Part shown: positions 1 through 12,439 of the stretch, piece after piece
How positions within the stretch are numbered: position 1 is the stretch's first letter
Layout of the letters: each line of letters opens with the position of its first letter
Assembly (NCBI GenBank): GCA_963853835.1
Contig: OY970826.1
Coordinates: 5,192,001-5,256,000 of the forward strand
DNA: 64,000 bases
From: Calendula officinalis
Lineage: Eukaryota; Streptophyta; Magnoliopsida; Asterales; Asteraceae
Reading direction: 5' to 3'
The notes under the pieces: model-generated
Seen by the model: the letters and a program-made list of their open reading frames with translations, nothing else
What the model was told of the DNA's origin: nothing
Databases searched by the model: none
Translations under genes and position numbers: made by a program

Positions 1-118
1 TTTTTCCACCAATGCAAGCATGGATAATGATGAAGTCACCAATTGCTAGAATTTCAGTATTTTTTTTCTCTGTTTGAGCTGCAAGCCCTCTTGTTGGTGA
101 TAAGATCAAAACTTGAAC
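1..118 (-). pseudogene. DEAD-box RNA helicase (eIF4A-III-like) exon fragment
   Basis: Read on the minus strand this stretch encodes QVLILSPTRGLAAQTEK followed a little later by AIGDFIIIHACIGGK. These match helicase motif Ia (normally PTREL) and the HACIGG block that follows it in eIF4A-III, the exon-junction-complex helicase. Changes argue for decay: the E of PTREL is G, there are extra residues after TEK, and two residues are missing before HACIGG. The expected splice acceptor at about 119 lacks a clean AG, and I find no earlier helicase exons in 119-1030. The fragment runs off the left edge, so a larger pseudogene or a divergent gene may continue outside the window. Confidence 0.6.
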
Positions 119-1200
119 CGTGTAGATAACAACAAAACAAAATTAATAAATAAAAACTGTACAACAGATAATCAAACTTCTTAATTATAAAAACCACTAA
201 AAAAATTGCTATAAGACCATAATGTCATCCAGTAGTTGGCAAACATAACGTAATAATATAGCACACATAAATTAAACAAAGTGGTATCTGACCTAACTAC
301 ACATTAGAGCTACACCAACATGAACAACCACAATAAATCCATATTATTTTTCATGAGTTAGGGAAGCAGGCCTTTCATTGCAATTTGCTTTAAGAAAAAA
401 CATTGTCCAAATACAAAGGGTAATATGATTCGGATGTTGTCAGGTAAGATATTACGCATTAAAAGGTCAAAAGGAAAATAATACACTGCTTAAAATGAGA
501 ACTTGCCAGCCAAGGGAAAAAAGAAGGAAAAAGCTTCAACATATATTAGAAAGGGGAAAAATGAAATTTAGGATTGTTACCGGATGAGCTTTGGGATGGG
601 AAGAAGAATGATAACAAGAAAAGGAGTAAATCCCATGGAAAAAAGGTTGTCAGTGCCTGATTTCTGAATCAAGTGTGTTGTTTTGATTGGAGAAATTAGT
701 TCGTGTTCAATCTTTCTGCTAAAAAAATCTGATTTTCTTATGTACCTAAATTGAAGCCCTAATTTGAAGATTATTAACCTGAAATTGAGAACAAGGAAAG
801 ATGAAGGCGGTGGTTGTGTGTGAACGTCGGCGAAGATAACTGCTGATACATACAGGCAGATAGCTGAAGCATACCTGACGATGGCATGGACAGCCGGTGA
901 AATTCAATTGGAAGCTACAAGCAGGTCGTCGACGTGGACATTGCAACTCTCTATTTGCGTATAGATAAATGATATATTGGACCCACCAATGGCAGGTTCG
1001 TAATAATCCCTCAAGTATATGCCTTATCACATGACTTTTTTTTTTCCCTCCATTCTATTTTATAATTTTGAGGAACACAATAATACAACAATATTCCATT
1101 CCCCTACTCTCATTCTCCAAACGCGTGTATCTCACCACTTCTATTTACGCCCTTAACAAAATTATTTCTAGAGTGTACGATTTTATTAGTAATCTAAACT
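119..1200. other. AT-rich intergenic DNA, no gene recognised
   Basis: No coding exon with splice support is visible on either strand. A short open frame on the minus strand at 746-1030 has no recognisable motif and low-complexity composition. The stretch could be intron or 5' leader of the helicase-like fragment to its left, but nothing in the sequence shows this. Confidence 0.5.
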
Positions 1201-1211
1201 TTAATAAAACT

Positions 1212-1830
1212 ATACTTAGACCGGTGCCAACCCTGCGTCAGGGGGCACGTCGACGGGGCGTCGAGCCACGACGGCGTTGGCACCAGCCCGTCGTGGCCGG
1301 CGTCGTGGGTGATACGTCGTGGCGTCGACGGATCGGGGAAGGCGTCGAGGCGTGTTTGTGGGTGTTTGTGGAGAGAGAGAGCCGAGAGAGAGAGAGTTCT
1401 GGGGAAGACGAAGGGGAGGGGGGGGGGGGTTGGGACTTGTACCATATGCATTTTCACTTGTACATTTTAATAAAAATCTTATTTCTTTCTCTTTTTTTTC
1501 TTTAATTTATTTTTTTAATTTATATTTTTTATATATATTTGTTTTAATAATAAATATAAATAAATTTTTTTCAAAAATACTTTTTTTTTTTGTTCTTTAA
1601 ATTTTAATAAATGTAATATTTTTATAATTTACTATTATTTTTATATAATTTAAGCCATGTATTTTTAAACTAATGTAATATATTTAATGATGATGTGGAA
1701 AGGATGGGTTTAGTGATGGGTTAGTGATGGGTAGGGTTGGCACGAACGTGTCAGTAGCGGGTCAGTAAGGATGCGATGACGTGGCGCTAGTGATGGGTTT
1801 AGTGACGGGTAAGGGTTGGGAGAGGCCTTA
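1212..1830. mobile_element. Possible non-autonomous DNA transposon with GC-rich core
   Basis: A GC-rich island (CGTCGACG/GTCGTGG words, about 1,240-1,340), then a purine tract (GAGAGAG and a long G run near 1,370-1,434), then AT-rich DNA and GTGATGGGTTTAG-like direct repeats (1,700-1,815). The ends carry short inverted words, GCCAACCC near 1,227 and GGGTTGG near 1,815. The abrupt composition change and terminal words suggest a MITE-like element, but the ends and target duplication are not clear. Confidence 0.3.
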
Positions 1831-1832
1831 CA

Positions 1833-2148
1833 TACTTCCTCCGATTCAAAATAAGTGATACACTTTGGATTTCACGGACTTTGAGGCAAAAGTTTATAAT
1901 GATGGTTAAATTAGATTAATTAGATGGTTAGTGGGAAATGGGTCTCACACTTTTTGAATAAAGTGGAGTTAATGATGTTTAAAAGAAAAAGTAAGGGTAA
2001 AGGGGTCTTTTCACTTTGTTAAAGTAGATAGTTAGTGGGTGTGGGTCCCACTATTTTTTGTCAAATAAGGTAAATTTTTAAAGTGTATCACTTATTTTGA
2101 TACACCCCAAAAAGGAAAGTGTATCACTTATTTTGAATCGGAGGAAGT
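1833..2148. mobile_element. Stowaway-like MITE, copy 1
   Basis: The ends are near-perfect inverted repeats: TACTTCCTCCGATTCAAAAT at the left and ATTTTGAATCGGAGGAAGT at the right, of the type seen in Stowaway/Tc1-mariner MITEs. The body has no coding capacity. A second copy of the same family lies at 62,246-62,575, with the same interior words (for example GATGGTTAAATTAGATTAAT), so the family is multicopy. Confidence 0.75.
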
Positions 2149-3043
2149 TTTTCTTTTGTCTTTTGTTATAACGAGTGAGCCGAATCATGTTTAACACTTG
2201 AGAATATGCGTAATAGGTGACCATTATTTTAGTGACCTCTGACACATCAGCACTACATCAACCTGACCAAACACATAAAAAATCCCGACCAAACCCACGT
2301 AACCATATGACCAAACCATTCCCCTTTGGAAAAAAAACCCCTCTTATTTGAAAAATGACGACATATATCGGTCGCTTGGACGACCGTTAGCCGTGTGAGA
2401 AGCGTCGCGCTTGAAGTCTCGTAAAAGGGAGGGCGCGTCTTAGTTGAGGGACGGAGGGAGGGACACACTTTGGCCACCTCCCCGTTTCGTGAAGTCTAAC
2501 ATTATGATATGTTATTTATAACTTTTAGATTAAGAGTTAGTTCTAAGGTTAGGTTGTGTTTGTTTGCAGCTTAATGGAACCATTCAGCGCTTAATGCTGA
2601 ATCATTCAGCATTAAGTATGTTTGTTTAGTGCCTCTGAATGAAGTATATGCTGAATGGCACAACAAAAAACTGCTGAATCATTCTTCCTTAGAACATATG
2701 CTGAATCATTAAGCAGTCAGAATTTTTATAAAAAAGTTTCTAACATTCAAAACAAGTTTTATTCAAAACCTCTTAATCATTCAGACCGTTGTAATTTGCT
2801 TGATTCCATTTTTTATATAGGCTCGCTCCCTCTTTTTCCACTCCTCCAAAGGTTCATGGTTAATTCGGTAATTTTCAAAATTATTTTGTTATTTCTTTAA
2901 AGTATATGGTTAGTTAGTCATTTTCGGTAATTTTCAAAATTATTTTGTTATTTCTTTAAAGTATATGGTTAGTTAGTCATTTTCTTAAACTTCAGGGTTA
3001 ATTTTGTAACTTTTATTATTTTAATAAATTAATGGTTAATATA
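2149..3043. other. Intergenic DNA with CATTCAGC-rich stretch
   Basis: No gene seen. Around 2,570-2,790 the words CATTCAGC, GCTGAATCATT and TTAAGCAG recur in both orientations, as in small hAT-type elements, but I could not fix termini. The 2,866-2,984 tandem duplication is annotated separately. Confidence 0.4.
2866..2984. repeat. 59-bp tandem duplication
   Basis: Two adjacent, essentially identical 59-bp units, each starting CGGTAATTTTCAAAATTATT and ending AGTTAGTCATTTT. AT-rich, non-coding; probably a simple local slippage duplication. Confidence 0.85.
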
Positions 3044-3244
3044 TGCTCCCTTCGTCCTATTTTTATTGTCCATATATTCATTTTTTAAATGTCCCAAATT
3101 GACTGTCCAATTGAAAATTCAACCTATCAAGAAACACTTAGGTGATAAAGATAAAATTGTATTGGTTGCACAGTGTAATAAATGCACTTTTCTTACACTG
3201 TGTGATTTTCAAATGTGGACACTGATTTGGGACGGAAAGAGTAT
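3044..3244. mobile_element. Small Stowaway-type MITE
   Basis: About 200 bp bounded by TGCTCCCTTCGTCCTATTTT on the left and GGGACGGAAAGAGTAT on the right. These correspond to the CTCCCTCCGTCCCA terminal inverted repeat common in plant Stowaway MITEs. No coding capacity. Different family from the 1,833 and 62,246 copies. Confidence 0.6.
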
Positions 3245-3322
3245 ATAAAAGTGAGATCGAGTGAGTACTCTTTTTCCGGTGAGGATTGCAATGACAAATT
3301 TTAGTCTTTAATCCAACAAAAT

Positions 3323-4281
3323 TGTTGGATCCCAACAACACTAACGTGTTGCGTTAAGACTGATTTACGAAGATAAGATAATGAACAACAAGATTTCAAT
3401 GATTAAGAGTTTATTAAAACAACTTAATACAGTACAAAGTTTGCGGAAATAGATAGTACACACTAACTAAAACTCTATACTTGAAACGACACTTTAAATC
3501 GCTCAAAACTAGAAGACTATGCAAGGAGAGTTATATCAGCTGATACTAACAGCTGATATCAATGTCCTAGTAATAACTATAGAGGAGTTAATACTTAGAC
3601 AAATAACTAACTCTCAGAGAATGTTCTTGTACTATGAATGCTCAAAAGGTGTGTGTAAATGCAAGCATTTACGTCTCTATATATAGCCCAAGATCCATGT
3701 TCCTTTGCCCACAAGTTAGACGACGTGTAAACATATTATTCGTCGATGTGGACTTGTCCATGGAACATTAAATGCTCTTGCATAAGTTATTGTCTCAAGT
3801 GTACTTTGTGTCAACTACTTCCGGTACCCTTTCTGACGCACAGTGAAAGGTGTACTACATAAGTACAGAAATAGTTAACTTTCCCTTTACATGCTTGGAG
3901 GGACAAACGATGATGATATACTGACATTATCTTCTATTCCAAAATAGAAGATCCTCATCGTTTTCTTCTTCTTTGAGCGGGAACAGGAAATGTTCAAAGT
4001 GTCAAGAACATTTCCTTTAAGTCTTCATCTGCAGCAGGTACTATCAGCTGATTCCACAATCAGCTGAGTAGTCTTCTTCTTGTCTTTGTCCTTTGGTCAT
4101 AGACTTCGAATGAACTCTTGTGAATAGCTGCTGATTTGACTTGGTTTCCTAAAGCTAAGTACGTACTCAGCTGAAGGTTTATTGCATATACTTGCTTCAG
4201 CTGAGATACATACTTCAGCTGATATTTATTCTTCTTAGCTACCGATCATCAAATCTTATTTACTTAGTCTTGGGACTAACA
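3323..4281 (-). repeat. Element 1 3' LTR
   Basis: 959 bp, beginning TGTTAGTCCC and ending GGGATCCAACA in element orientation. A TATA-like TATATATAG core lies near 3,676-3,686. The U3 side is loaded with TCAGCTGA-type words (for example 4,042-4,070 and 4,150-4,230). The partner LTR is 14,909-15,867. Confidence 0.9.
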
Positions 4282-4294
4282 ATCTCCCCCTATT
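4282..4294 (-). promoter_or_regulatory. Element 1 polypurine tract
   Basis: In element orientation AAATAGGGGGAGATT lies directly before the 3' LTR. This is the usual Copia plus-strand priming site. The same tract also occurs at 15,868-15,880, outside the 5' LTR. Confidence 0.8.
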
Positions 4295-4491
4295 TGATGC
4301 AATCGAATAGCTGTATAAGTGTAACCCTGTAATGATTCAGCTGAAGTAGTCAGCTAAATACTTATGTGCTTTGACCCTTAGGGTTCTTTTGTATATGTTT
4401 CTTTTTACAATTTTTACAAGTATATTACAAAAATTTGATTTTCTATTGATATGAAGCTGATGAGTACAAGGAAAATCAAAACAAAAAAAAA

Positions 4492-7400
4492 CTACAATGT
4501 CTTGGACATGGCTTCTCCAGTGACATTGCGATACAGTGAGTTGATCGCTGACTCGATTAATTTCCTCATTTGTCTTCCCTCCTCAGTGGAGGAACTCAGT
4601 GACTTGTGATATAGCAGAAGTTGATCAATATCACACATGTGCAGCTCATCAGCCCGTTGGAAGCAAGGCTTCTTCTTCTCAAGATAACAAAAGCCATAGG
4701 TAGGTTCTTTTACGATCAGCCCAGGGACAAAGTTTACTCCCGTGGGGACAACTTTTGTAATGTTGAGTTTTGGTCGTTTGACAAATATGATCGAAGACCC
4801 AACATCAAGTGTTCTGGAGTCAGCAAAAGGGCCGGGAAGAACGAACTTACGTTTTTCCCTTCTTGCTGAGGAGCCTTCACCAGCAGGTTCTCTGACAGCA
4901 ACTTCTTGTGAGTCAAGGAATTCAGCTGGTATGGGATTTGCCAACTCAGGAGAGGTTCTCCTGATATTGTCGCATAAACCCTTGAAGATACAAATTGCGA
5001 CTTTGATCTCACTTTGCAGATCTGTTATAATGTCAGACGGTTGTGCAGATCTGGAAGCTGTCAGTAACTCATTCCACTCAGCATAACTGAGGTGAGTACT
5101 GATTTTGTTCAGAGGCATCCTTTCAGCAGCCATGTATCCTCCAGCTCTAGTTATTTTCACTTCTGGTGGAGAGCTGGAAGAGGACTTGGGTGCCCTCACG
5201 CTGGTGATTTTTGCTTCGAGCCTACGCTGGGAAAGAACTTTGTTGAACAACCTAATGTTCTCAGCTCTTTGGGCCTCAGCTTTTTGATACAACTCTTCTT
5301 GAGTCTTTCTTTGAAGGGAAACAGTTGCAGCAAGATCTGCTACGGTTCCAGCTTCCTTTAACAGGTTAGCTTTAATCGCATCAGAGGTAGGCTCCCCCTC
5401 AGCAGGTTGAGGAATCTCCTGTATGATATGCTGAGGGTTTTGGATTGGCGGGACTTGGACTTGTGGGCCCTCAACTGGTCCAAAAGAGTCAACGATTTTA
5501 ACTCCAGTTGAATGATAATCTCACCTGCTGAAGTAGTTACCTCAGGTGTTTCAGTAGTGACGAGTGTTGTTTAAATTTGGGTCTCGTCTACTGAAACGTC
5601 TTCTTCTTCTGTCATTCCAGCAGAGGTGATAGGTGGAGATCTTGGGGTTTCATCTGCTAGAATGTCTTCAGTATTGGCTCCAACAGCAGAGGTGATTATA
5701 AGTTGTGAAGCATTTTGTTCACCATGTTGTTCACCTGCTGAAGTGGCCTCTTTCTCCCCCCTCAGAGAGTGCCCGAAGAAGAGGGGTACTCTCTGGTGCT
5801 GAAGCAGGATGGACAGCAGCAACACCCTCATTTAGCTTTGCAAGAATGAGGTTAAGGGTGCCTTGGAGACCAGCGACCTGGGAAGTCAGCGAGCTGACAT
5901 CAATCTCCAATTTGTCCAATCTTGTGGACACAGCAGAAGCAGACCCCTCAATAGCCTTAGAAAGGTGGCTATGAGTGTGGGTCAGCAGAGACTCTTGCTT
6001 TGACTGTGCAAGAGCCAGTCGATCGACATCTGGTTGGAGAGGAGACACCTTGGAGTTCAAGGTATCTAGCTGTCGTGCAACTTCGGCTTCTGTGGCCCGA
6101 ACTTTGGAGAGAAGCTTGTCTTTTTCGACTCTTTCAGATTCACGAAGGGAGTTCAACTCTCGATGAATATACTTTTTGAGAGTGTTGAACTCGCTTGTGT
6201 TGCAGCGAATCTAATCAGCAAGAAGAACCAGCTGAGGAGTCTAAGAGTGAACCTCAGCGTGCAGAGAAGTTATACTAGAAGAGAGGTTCTCAGCAGTTGT
6301 GGCAAACTTCTTTGGAACATCCCTGCGAAGGGTGTCCATCTGCTGACTCAGCCTGGCCATCCCAGGTCGAATCTGGGATGATACAACTCTAGACATCAGA
6401 GCAGTAGCGGCTCTGATGGGAATGCTTCCTCCAGCTTTGCTAGATTCAGCATGGGACACTTGGACGCTTTGGGAGAGGGGGTCCGGCATGTCTCCAGCTG
6501 GAGGGGTAACCTCAGCTGTAGGAGTGGGTGTTCCTGAGTTAGGAGGAATCGCTCCTATGGGATGCTCAGAAACTATCGGGGGTGGGTTGGGTCCAGCTGA
6601 AACTTCTGGGGTTATAACAGAAGTGCCGTCATCAGCTGTCAAAACAGGTTGAAGCCCAGGATTTACTTCTTCGTCAGATGAAGAATAGTAAGACTGAATA
6701 AGATCATCAGTCGACTCAAACATCATATGGAATGTTGTTTGGTCCTCTGGAGCATCGGTCTCACCAGCCGGCGATACTAGTATAGAGACTGGAGGAAGAG
6801 TTCCTCGGGTTGGTGTGTTAGCTGCCTCACAGCTCTGTTGGCGACTACGTTCGCGATCATTGGCAGCTTGGGTAGGTGCCTCAGTAATAACTTGGTCTAA
6901 AGTTGTCTCTTCATTGGCGGTGGTGGTTTCCTCGATCACCTGCTGGTTTAAGCTGGTGACGTTGTGGGAAACAGAAAGATCAGCTTCAAGATTGACTTGG
7001 TTTCCAGTCAATCTATCATCAGCTGGTGACTCAGAAAGTGATGAAGAAGTTGGTGGTGATGTGTGTGCAGCTGACTCACGGGTGGCTTGGGTTGAGCCGA
7101 AAACTTCACCAGCAGTCTGTCGAGAGACTGAGGTTGCTTGTGGAGTTTGTCCCCTTGTTACAACGACGGATAATGAATCAGTCGAGGAGCTACACAGAGG
7201 GTTGGAGCCGGCACTAACTCCTAAAGAACGAAATTGCCTTTTTGAAGTTTGTTGACTTGTTGAGAAATCAGCAGAGAGAGGATGAAAGGGAAGGAGGATG
7301 TGACCAGCCGAGAGTGTTCGACTAGGAACTCCGATTGTTGATGGAGTTCCTTGATAAACACTACCAATCTGAAAATGAGAAGGATTACTCTCAGCAGCTG

Positions 7401-8655
7401 ACATAGCTTCTAATCGTAATCCCTCCAATATGAGACTCGAGTGAGTACCCAGAGGATCCCGGCTGAATCCTGATGATGCTGCTGTCGCCAGCTCAACATC
7501 ATCAATTACCACCTCATCTCCACGGGTAGCAGGTCTCCTTACCTCCAGCAGAGGAGAAAAAGGAGGTAGAGACGTGGGAGAAGATGATAAAAATAATGAA
7601 GAAGAAGGAGAGCGATGAGCGGCTCGCTTAACTCGCTTCTTCACCACCAGAGGAAGATCATCTGCATCAGCAGAGTCCTCATTCTCAGGGATTGAGATCC
7701 CTGTTGAGGTGGTGGTTTTCCCATCAGCAGCTGCGGATGGTCGCCCAGTTGAGAGAAAACTCTTAATATGAGAAGAGGACATACCTTCTTGTAGGGCCGA
7801 TTCCTTCGATGTTGCGCCCTTCTTTCGATCCTTTCTGGATCTGGTCCAATCATCAATGATATTCAGCATGTACGAGGTGAGAGGGAAATATTTTTAATCA
7901 TCCTTCTTTTGGAAGATGATGTTGGAGATGGAACGGACCATCATGGATTCCCCTGGAAGGTCTTCATAATCGATCTGCAGCTTCTCAAGCATCACATGTG
8001 CGATGCACAATGTGAAGAAGCGAAGATAGGGAATATGATTTCCCTTGCTTTTCATCTTCGCCTTGACCTCCTCATACACCAGTTTCCCATAGTCAATCCG
8101 CTGACGGGTGACTAGGGCTTCATCAAAGACTTGCATTCTGGAGTTGCACTGGTTGTGAGACCCGGTGTTGCCGCCTATACCCTGAATGATGTGGGTAAAG
8201 AAATAGGCCCAGGGTCTCGTCAGCTGAGACTTCTTGAAGATCTGCACCTTGTCTTCTTCATATTCTAATCTGTATCCAGTGATACGGATTAGGTTCTCTT
8301 TAGCTTCATCAGCAGATTTCGTCTGCTGATATTTCTCTCCAGGTTGCAGATACTCGAACCCGCAAGCAGTTCGGAAATCATTAATAGTGATGGTGATTTG
8401 ATGATTTCCAACTTGCGCAACGATGTCGTCTCCAGAAACGGAGGCAGACATCCATAAATCACGCAAGAGTTCGATGATACTCTTGGTGAATCTGATAAAT
8501 GCACCACCGATAGGACAGTGACGCAAAAACTTCCCAACCGGTCGATATACATCGACAAGATCCTTCGGTGGAGAAGTGTTGGATACAAGGTTAGAGTTCT
8601 GGGAGAACTCAATGGCAGCCCTAGTAAAAGAAACTTTTGAAGCTTTCTTCGACAT
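4492..8655 (-). pseudogene. Element 1 third ORF (Sirevirus 'env-like'), interrupted
   Basis: Segments at 8,655-7,894, 7,869-6,241, 6,156-5,731 and 5,292-4,492 all lie in one minus-strand frame. They therefore look like one former gene of almost 1,400 codons broken by in-frame stops (one just after KKDD near 7,894) plus local frameshifts near 5,570-5,760. The N-terminal part (MSKKASKVSFTR..., FLRHCPIGGAFIRF, RPWAYFFTHIIQ) resembles the start of element 2's third ORF (FLRNSYIQFAL, PQWKFLVHTIQH). The middle is Ser/Thr/Pro-rich and acidic; 5,750-6,150 encodes a heptad-rich coiled coil. No signal peptide or clear membrane segment is seen, so 'env-like' is only positional. The DNA contains very many TCAGCTG words. 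Confidence 0.7.
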
Positions 8656-9156
8656 TTTGGGAGAGGGAAGAAAGATAAAAGCTTGAAAGAGAGGGTTTTT
8701 GAGAGAGAATTTTGGGAGTGATGAGGATGAAATGAGGGAAATGGATGGGTATTTATAGGGATTTATGGGACGGTTTGGGTAAATATTTGAATTTAAACCG
8801 CGCCATTAATGGATAGTTGCAAACCAACTATAGACATGTTGGTTATCGTGCAAAAGTGGGTGTTGGATGTGACAAAGAGGGGTAGTGGAGCCGTTTCTTG
8901 TGTCAGGGTGTCTTGTCCCACATAAATGCCAAATATTTTCACTCGAGTGGAAATATTCGCCACAGAAAACTTATGGATAGGGATAAAAGATGCCTTTTTT
9001 ATGGAGAACCAAACGTTTTAACTTATAAAACACGATAAGTTATCATTTAAGAGTTTTTATTCTGCTGACTGATAAATTCAAAACAGTTTTAGTCAGCTCA
9101 ATGTACTAAGTGACAAGGTGAACTTATCAGCTGCTGATAGTACTTCAGCAGTTGAT
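8656..9156 (-). other. Element 1 spacer between pol and third ORF
   Basis: Non-coding link inside element 1, downstream of the RNase H stop and upstream of the third-ORF start. It would hold the leader of any separate third-ORF transcript. No promoter or splice signal stands out; CAGCTGAT-type words occur at the pol-proximal end (about 9,060-9,150). Confidence 0.5.
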
Positions 9157-12100
9157 TCAAGCATTCAACATACCCAGCTCGCTGATCAAAAAATTGTAAC
9201 ATTTTTCATCTAAAGGCTTAGTGAATAAATCAGCTAGCTGAAGGTCTGTTGAAATGAAATGGAGTTTCACGTCACCTTGTTCAATGTGATCTCTAATAAA
9301 ATGATACCTTATGTCGATATGTTTGGTTCTTGAGTGAAGAACTGGATTGTTGCTGATTGCAATAACACTTCTGTTATCACAGTAGATAGGAACTTTGCAG
9401 AAGTTCATATCGAAATCAACAAGCTGATTCTTCATCCAAAGGACTTGAGCACAGCAGCTTCCAGCATCAACATATTCTGCTTCAGCTGTGGAGGTAGAAA
9501 CAGTACTTTGTTTCTTGCTTGTCCAGCTGACTAGCTTTCTTCCAAGCAGCTGACATCCTCCAGTGGTGCTCTTTCTATCCATTTTGCAACCTGCAAAGTC
9601 TGAATCTGAATAGCCAATTAGATCAAACCCGGAGTCTTTGGCATACCAAAGACCTAGGCTTGTAGTACCCTTAAGGTACCTCAAAATTCTTTTAGCCGCT
9701 ATTAAATGAGATTCTCTAGGATCAACTTGATACCTAGCACACATGCAAGTAGCAAACATAATATCTGGTCTGCTGGCGGTGAGATAGAGTAACGATCCAA
9801 TGATTCCTCTATAGAACGTGACATCAACTAATTTCCCAGTTATGTCAGCATCTAGGTTGTTTGGAGGAGCCATTGGAGTTTTCATGGATGATGATGAATT
9901 CATGTCAAATTTCTTTAAAAGATCTTTGATATATTTTTCTTGATTTATAAAAATTCCATTTTTAGATTGCTTAACTTGTAAGCCAAGAAAATAAGTTAAT
10001 TCACCCATCATACTCATCTCATACTTTGTAGACATAAGTTTTGAAAACGTCTACAAATTTTTCATCAGTAGCACCAAAAATTATGTCATCCACATAAATT
10101 TGAACAAGAATGATATCACCTTTGATTTTGCGAATGAATAAGGTTTTATCAATCTTTCCCCTGGTGAAATCATTTGCTATGAGGAACGTGGAGAGTGTAT
10201 CATACCATGCACGAGGAGCTTGTTACAACCCATACAGCGCCTTATCCAGTTTTAACACATAGTCTAAATACTTAGGATTTTCAAAACCTGGTGGTTGTTT
10301 AACATATACTTCCTCTTGCAGCTTCCCGTTCAAGAACGCACTCTTTACGTCCATCTGAAAAACTGTGAAGTTTTTGTACGCAGTGTAGGCTAGAAATATT
10401 CTAATAGCCTCAAGCCTAGCCACTGGAGCAAATGTTTCATCGAAATCGATTCCTTCCTCTTGTCTATATCCTTGTGCAACAAGTCTAGCCTTGTTGCGAA
10501 TAACCACACCTTCTTTATCCATTTTATTTCTAAATACCCATTTTGTACCGATTATAGTCTTTCCAGTTGGTGGGGCCACCAGCTGCCATACCTTGTTGAC
10601 CTCAAATTGGTTAAGTTCTTCCTGCATCGCTTGAATCCAGCTTGAGTCTTCTAAAGCAGCTTTAATATTTTTCGGTTCTTCAGTTGCTAAGAAACAAGAC
10701 CATAAGCAGAGATTGCATGATGCTTTACTTCTCGTGACAACTCCTTGCTGTGGATCTCCAATGATTAGATCTATTGGATGTTCTGAGGTCCACTTTGATT
10801 GAGGAGCAGCTGTAGAAAAGGAAGATTCAGCAGAATTAGATCCTTGTTGAGCGGCTGATTGCTCAGCAGGATGAATTACTTCATTTTGAACGGATCTTCT
10901 TGAAGTATGAAGAGGTGGCTTTTGAGATAGCCTTTGATGATGCTCTAGCTGTTGGAATTTCTTGTTGAACAGCTGCAATATCTACAAGATATGTAGGAGC
11001 ATCATGGAACGTCTCATCTGATTCATTTATGGGAACATCAAAGAGGTTTAAAGCATCCGAGAATGCTTCAGCTGTATCATCAGGAGATGGTTCAGCTGAT
11101 CTCTGAAATGCATCAGACGAGTCAGCAGAGGTGGGGTTCAAGGCCTTTGAGTGTTCTTCAAAATTAACATTTATGGACTCTTCCAACGTTTGTCTTCTTT
11201 TGTTGAAAACTCTATATGCCCTGGATGAAGTGGAATATCCCAAGAAAATGGCTTCATTAGCTTTAGGGTCAAATTTACTTAGCTGATCTCGTGTGTTTAA
11301 CACAAAACACACACAGCCAAACACATGAAAGAAATCGATGAAGGGTTTCCTTTGACGAAAAATCTCATAAGAAGTCTTCTTGTGTCTCTTCACGTAGAGA
11401 GACCTATTTTGAGTAAAACAATCTGTGTTAACAGCTTCTGCCCAGAATTTCTTAGGCATGTTTGACTCATCAAGCATTGTTCTTGCAGCTTCTATTATGG
11501 TTCTGTTTCTTCTTTCAGCAACACCATTTTGTTGAGGTGTTCTAGCAGCTGAAAAGTTTTGCGAGATCCCAACATCTGAACAGAAGTCTTCTAAAGTCTT
11601 GTTCCTGAATTCAGTATCGTTGTCTGATCTCAGCATCTTGACTCTAGACCCATTTAGAAGTTCCATCCTTTTGATGAACTTGATAATCTCTTCAGCTGCA
11701 TCACTTTTGTGATGAAGAAATATTACCCAAGTATATCGTGAATATTCATCAACGATAACAAGTGTATACTTCTTTCCACCTAGACTTTCAGTACTCATAT
11801 GGCCAAAGAGGTCCATATGGAGCATGTGAAGGCAGCTGTCGATTGAAAAACATTGCTTCGATTTGAAGGAGCTCTTATGCTGTTTACCTTGCTCACAAGC
11901 TGAGCAAAGCTTATCCTTTTCATACTTGATTTGTGGCAGACCATTCACCAGCTGACCTCGAGCCAGCTTCGAAATATTTTTGAAGTTTAGGTGAGATAGC
12001 CTTTTGTGCCACAACCAGTTCAGCTCCTCAGTAGAATGAGAGAACAGACAAACTTCTTGATTTTGAGGATTCATGTCAAGTGTATAGACATTCTTGGTTC

Positions 12101-12419
12101 TTGGAGCAACTAATACTACCTTTCCACTTTTATCCGTCACCGTTCCTCTGTATTCATTAAAGTTCACTGAGAACTTTGCATCACAAAATTGGCTAATGCT
12201 GATTAGATTATGTTTCAGCCCATTCACATAACCAACTCTTATGATTGTTACGGATCCATTGGAAATGGTTCCATAACCTTCAGTTGAGCCTCTACCATTA
12301 TCACCAAAAATTACTGAGGGACCAGCACAAACTTCAAACTCTTCCACCAGGGATTTGTATCCAGTCATGTGTCTCGAGCAACCGCTGTCTAAGTACCAGA
12401 CATGTTTGCTTTCATCACC
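9157..12419 (-). pseudogene. Element 1 Copia pol polyprotein, damaged
   Basis: Domains in order on the minus strand: aspartic protease (LDSGCSRHMTG, about 12,360-12,400); GAG-pre-integrase (LWHKRLSHLNF, CSACEQGKQHKSS); integrase with catalytic D in LHMDLFGH, D in LRSDNDTEF and E in TPQQNGVAERRNRT; reverse transcriptase (FQMDVKSAFLNG, then YVDD near 10,090); RNase H (STAEAEYVDAG, CDNRSVIAI, QLADLFTKPLD). Lesions: the integrase frame ends at 10,881 and RT continues in another frame from about 10,978; an in-frame TAA follows LYGL at about 10,223; another shift near 10,030 puts RNase H in a third frame. The integrase DNG motif reads DND. The copy cannot make a full pol without correction or help. 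Confidence 0.85.
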
Positions 12420-12439
12420 TTACACATAAATTAAAAGAG

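Noticed and set aside
1068..1600. Two overlapping plus-strand frames rich in Arg/Glu
   Set aside because: They arise from a GC-rich, purine-rich low-complexity tract followed by T runs; no motif, no splice support.
3323..3360. AAAAT as target duplication of element 1
   Set aside because: The right edge is element-internal sequence, not host DNA, so no valid comparison can be made.
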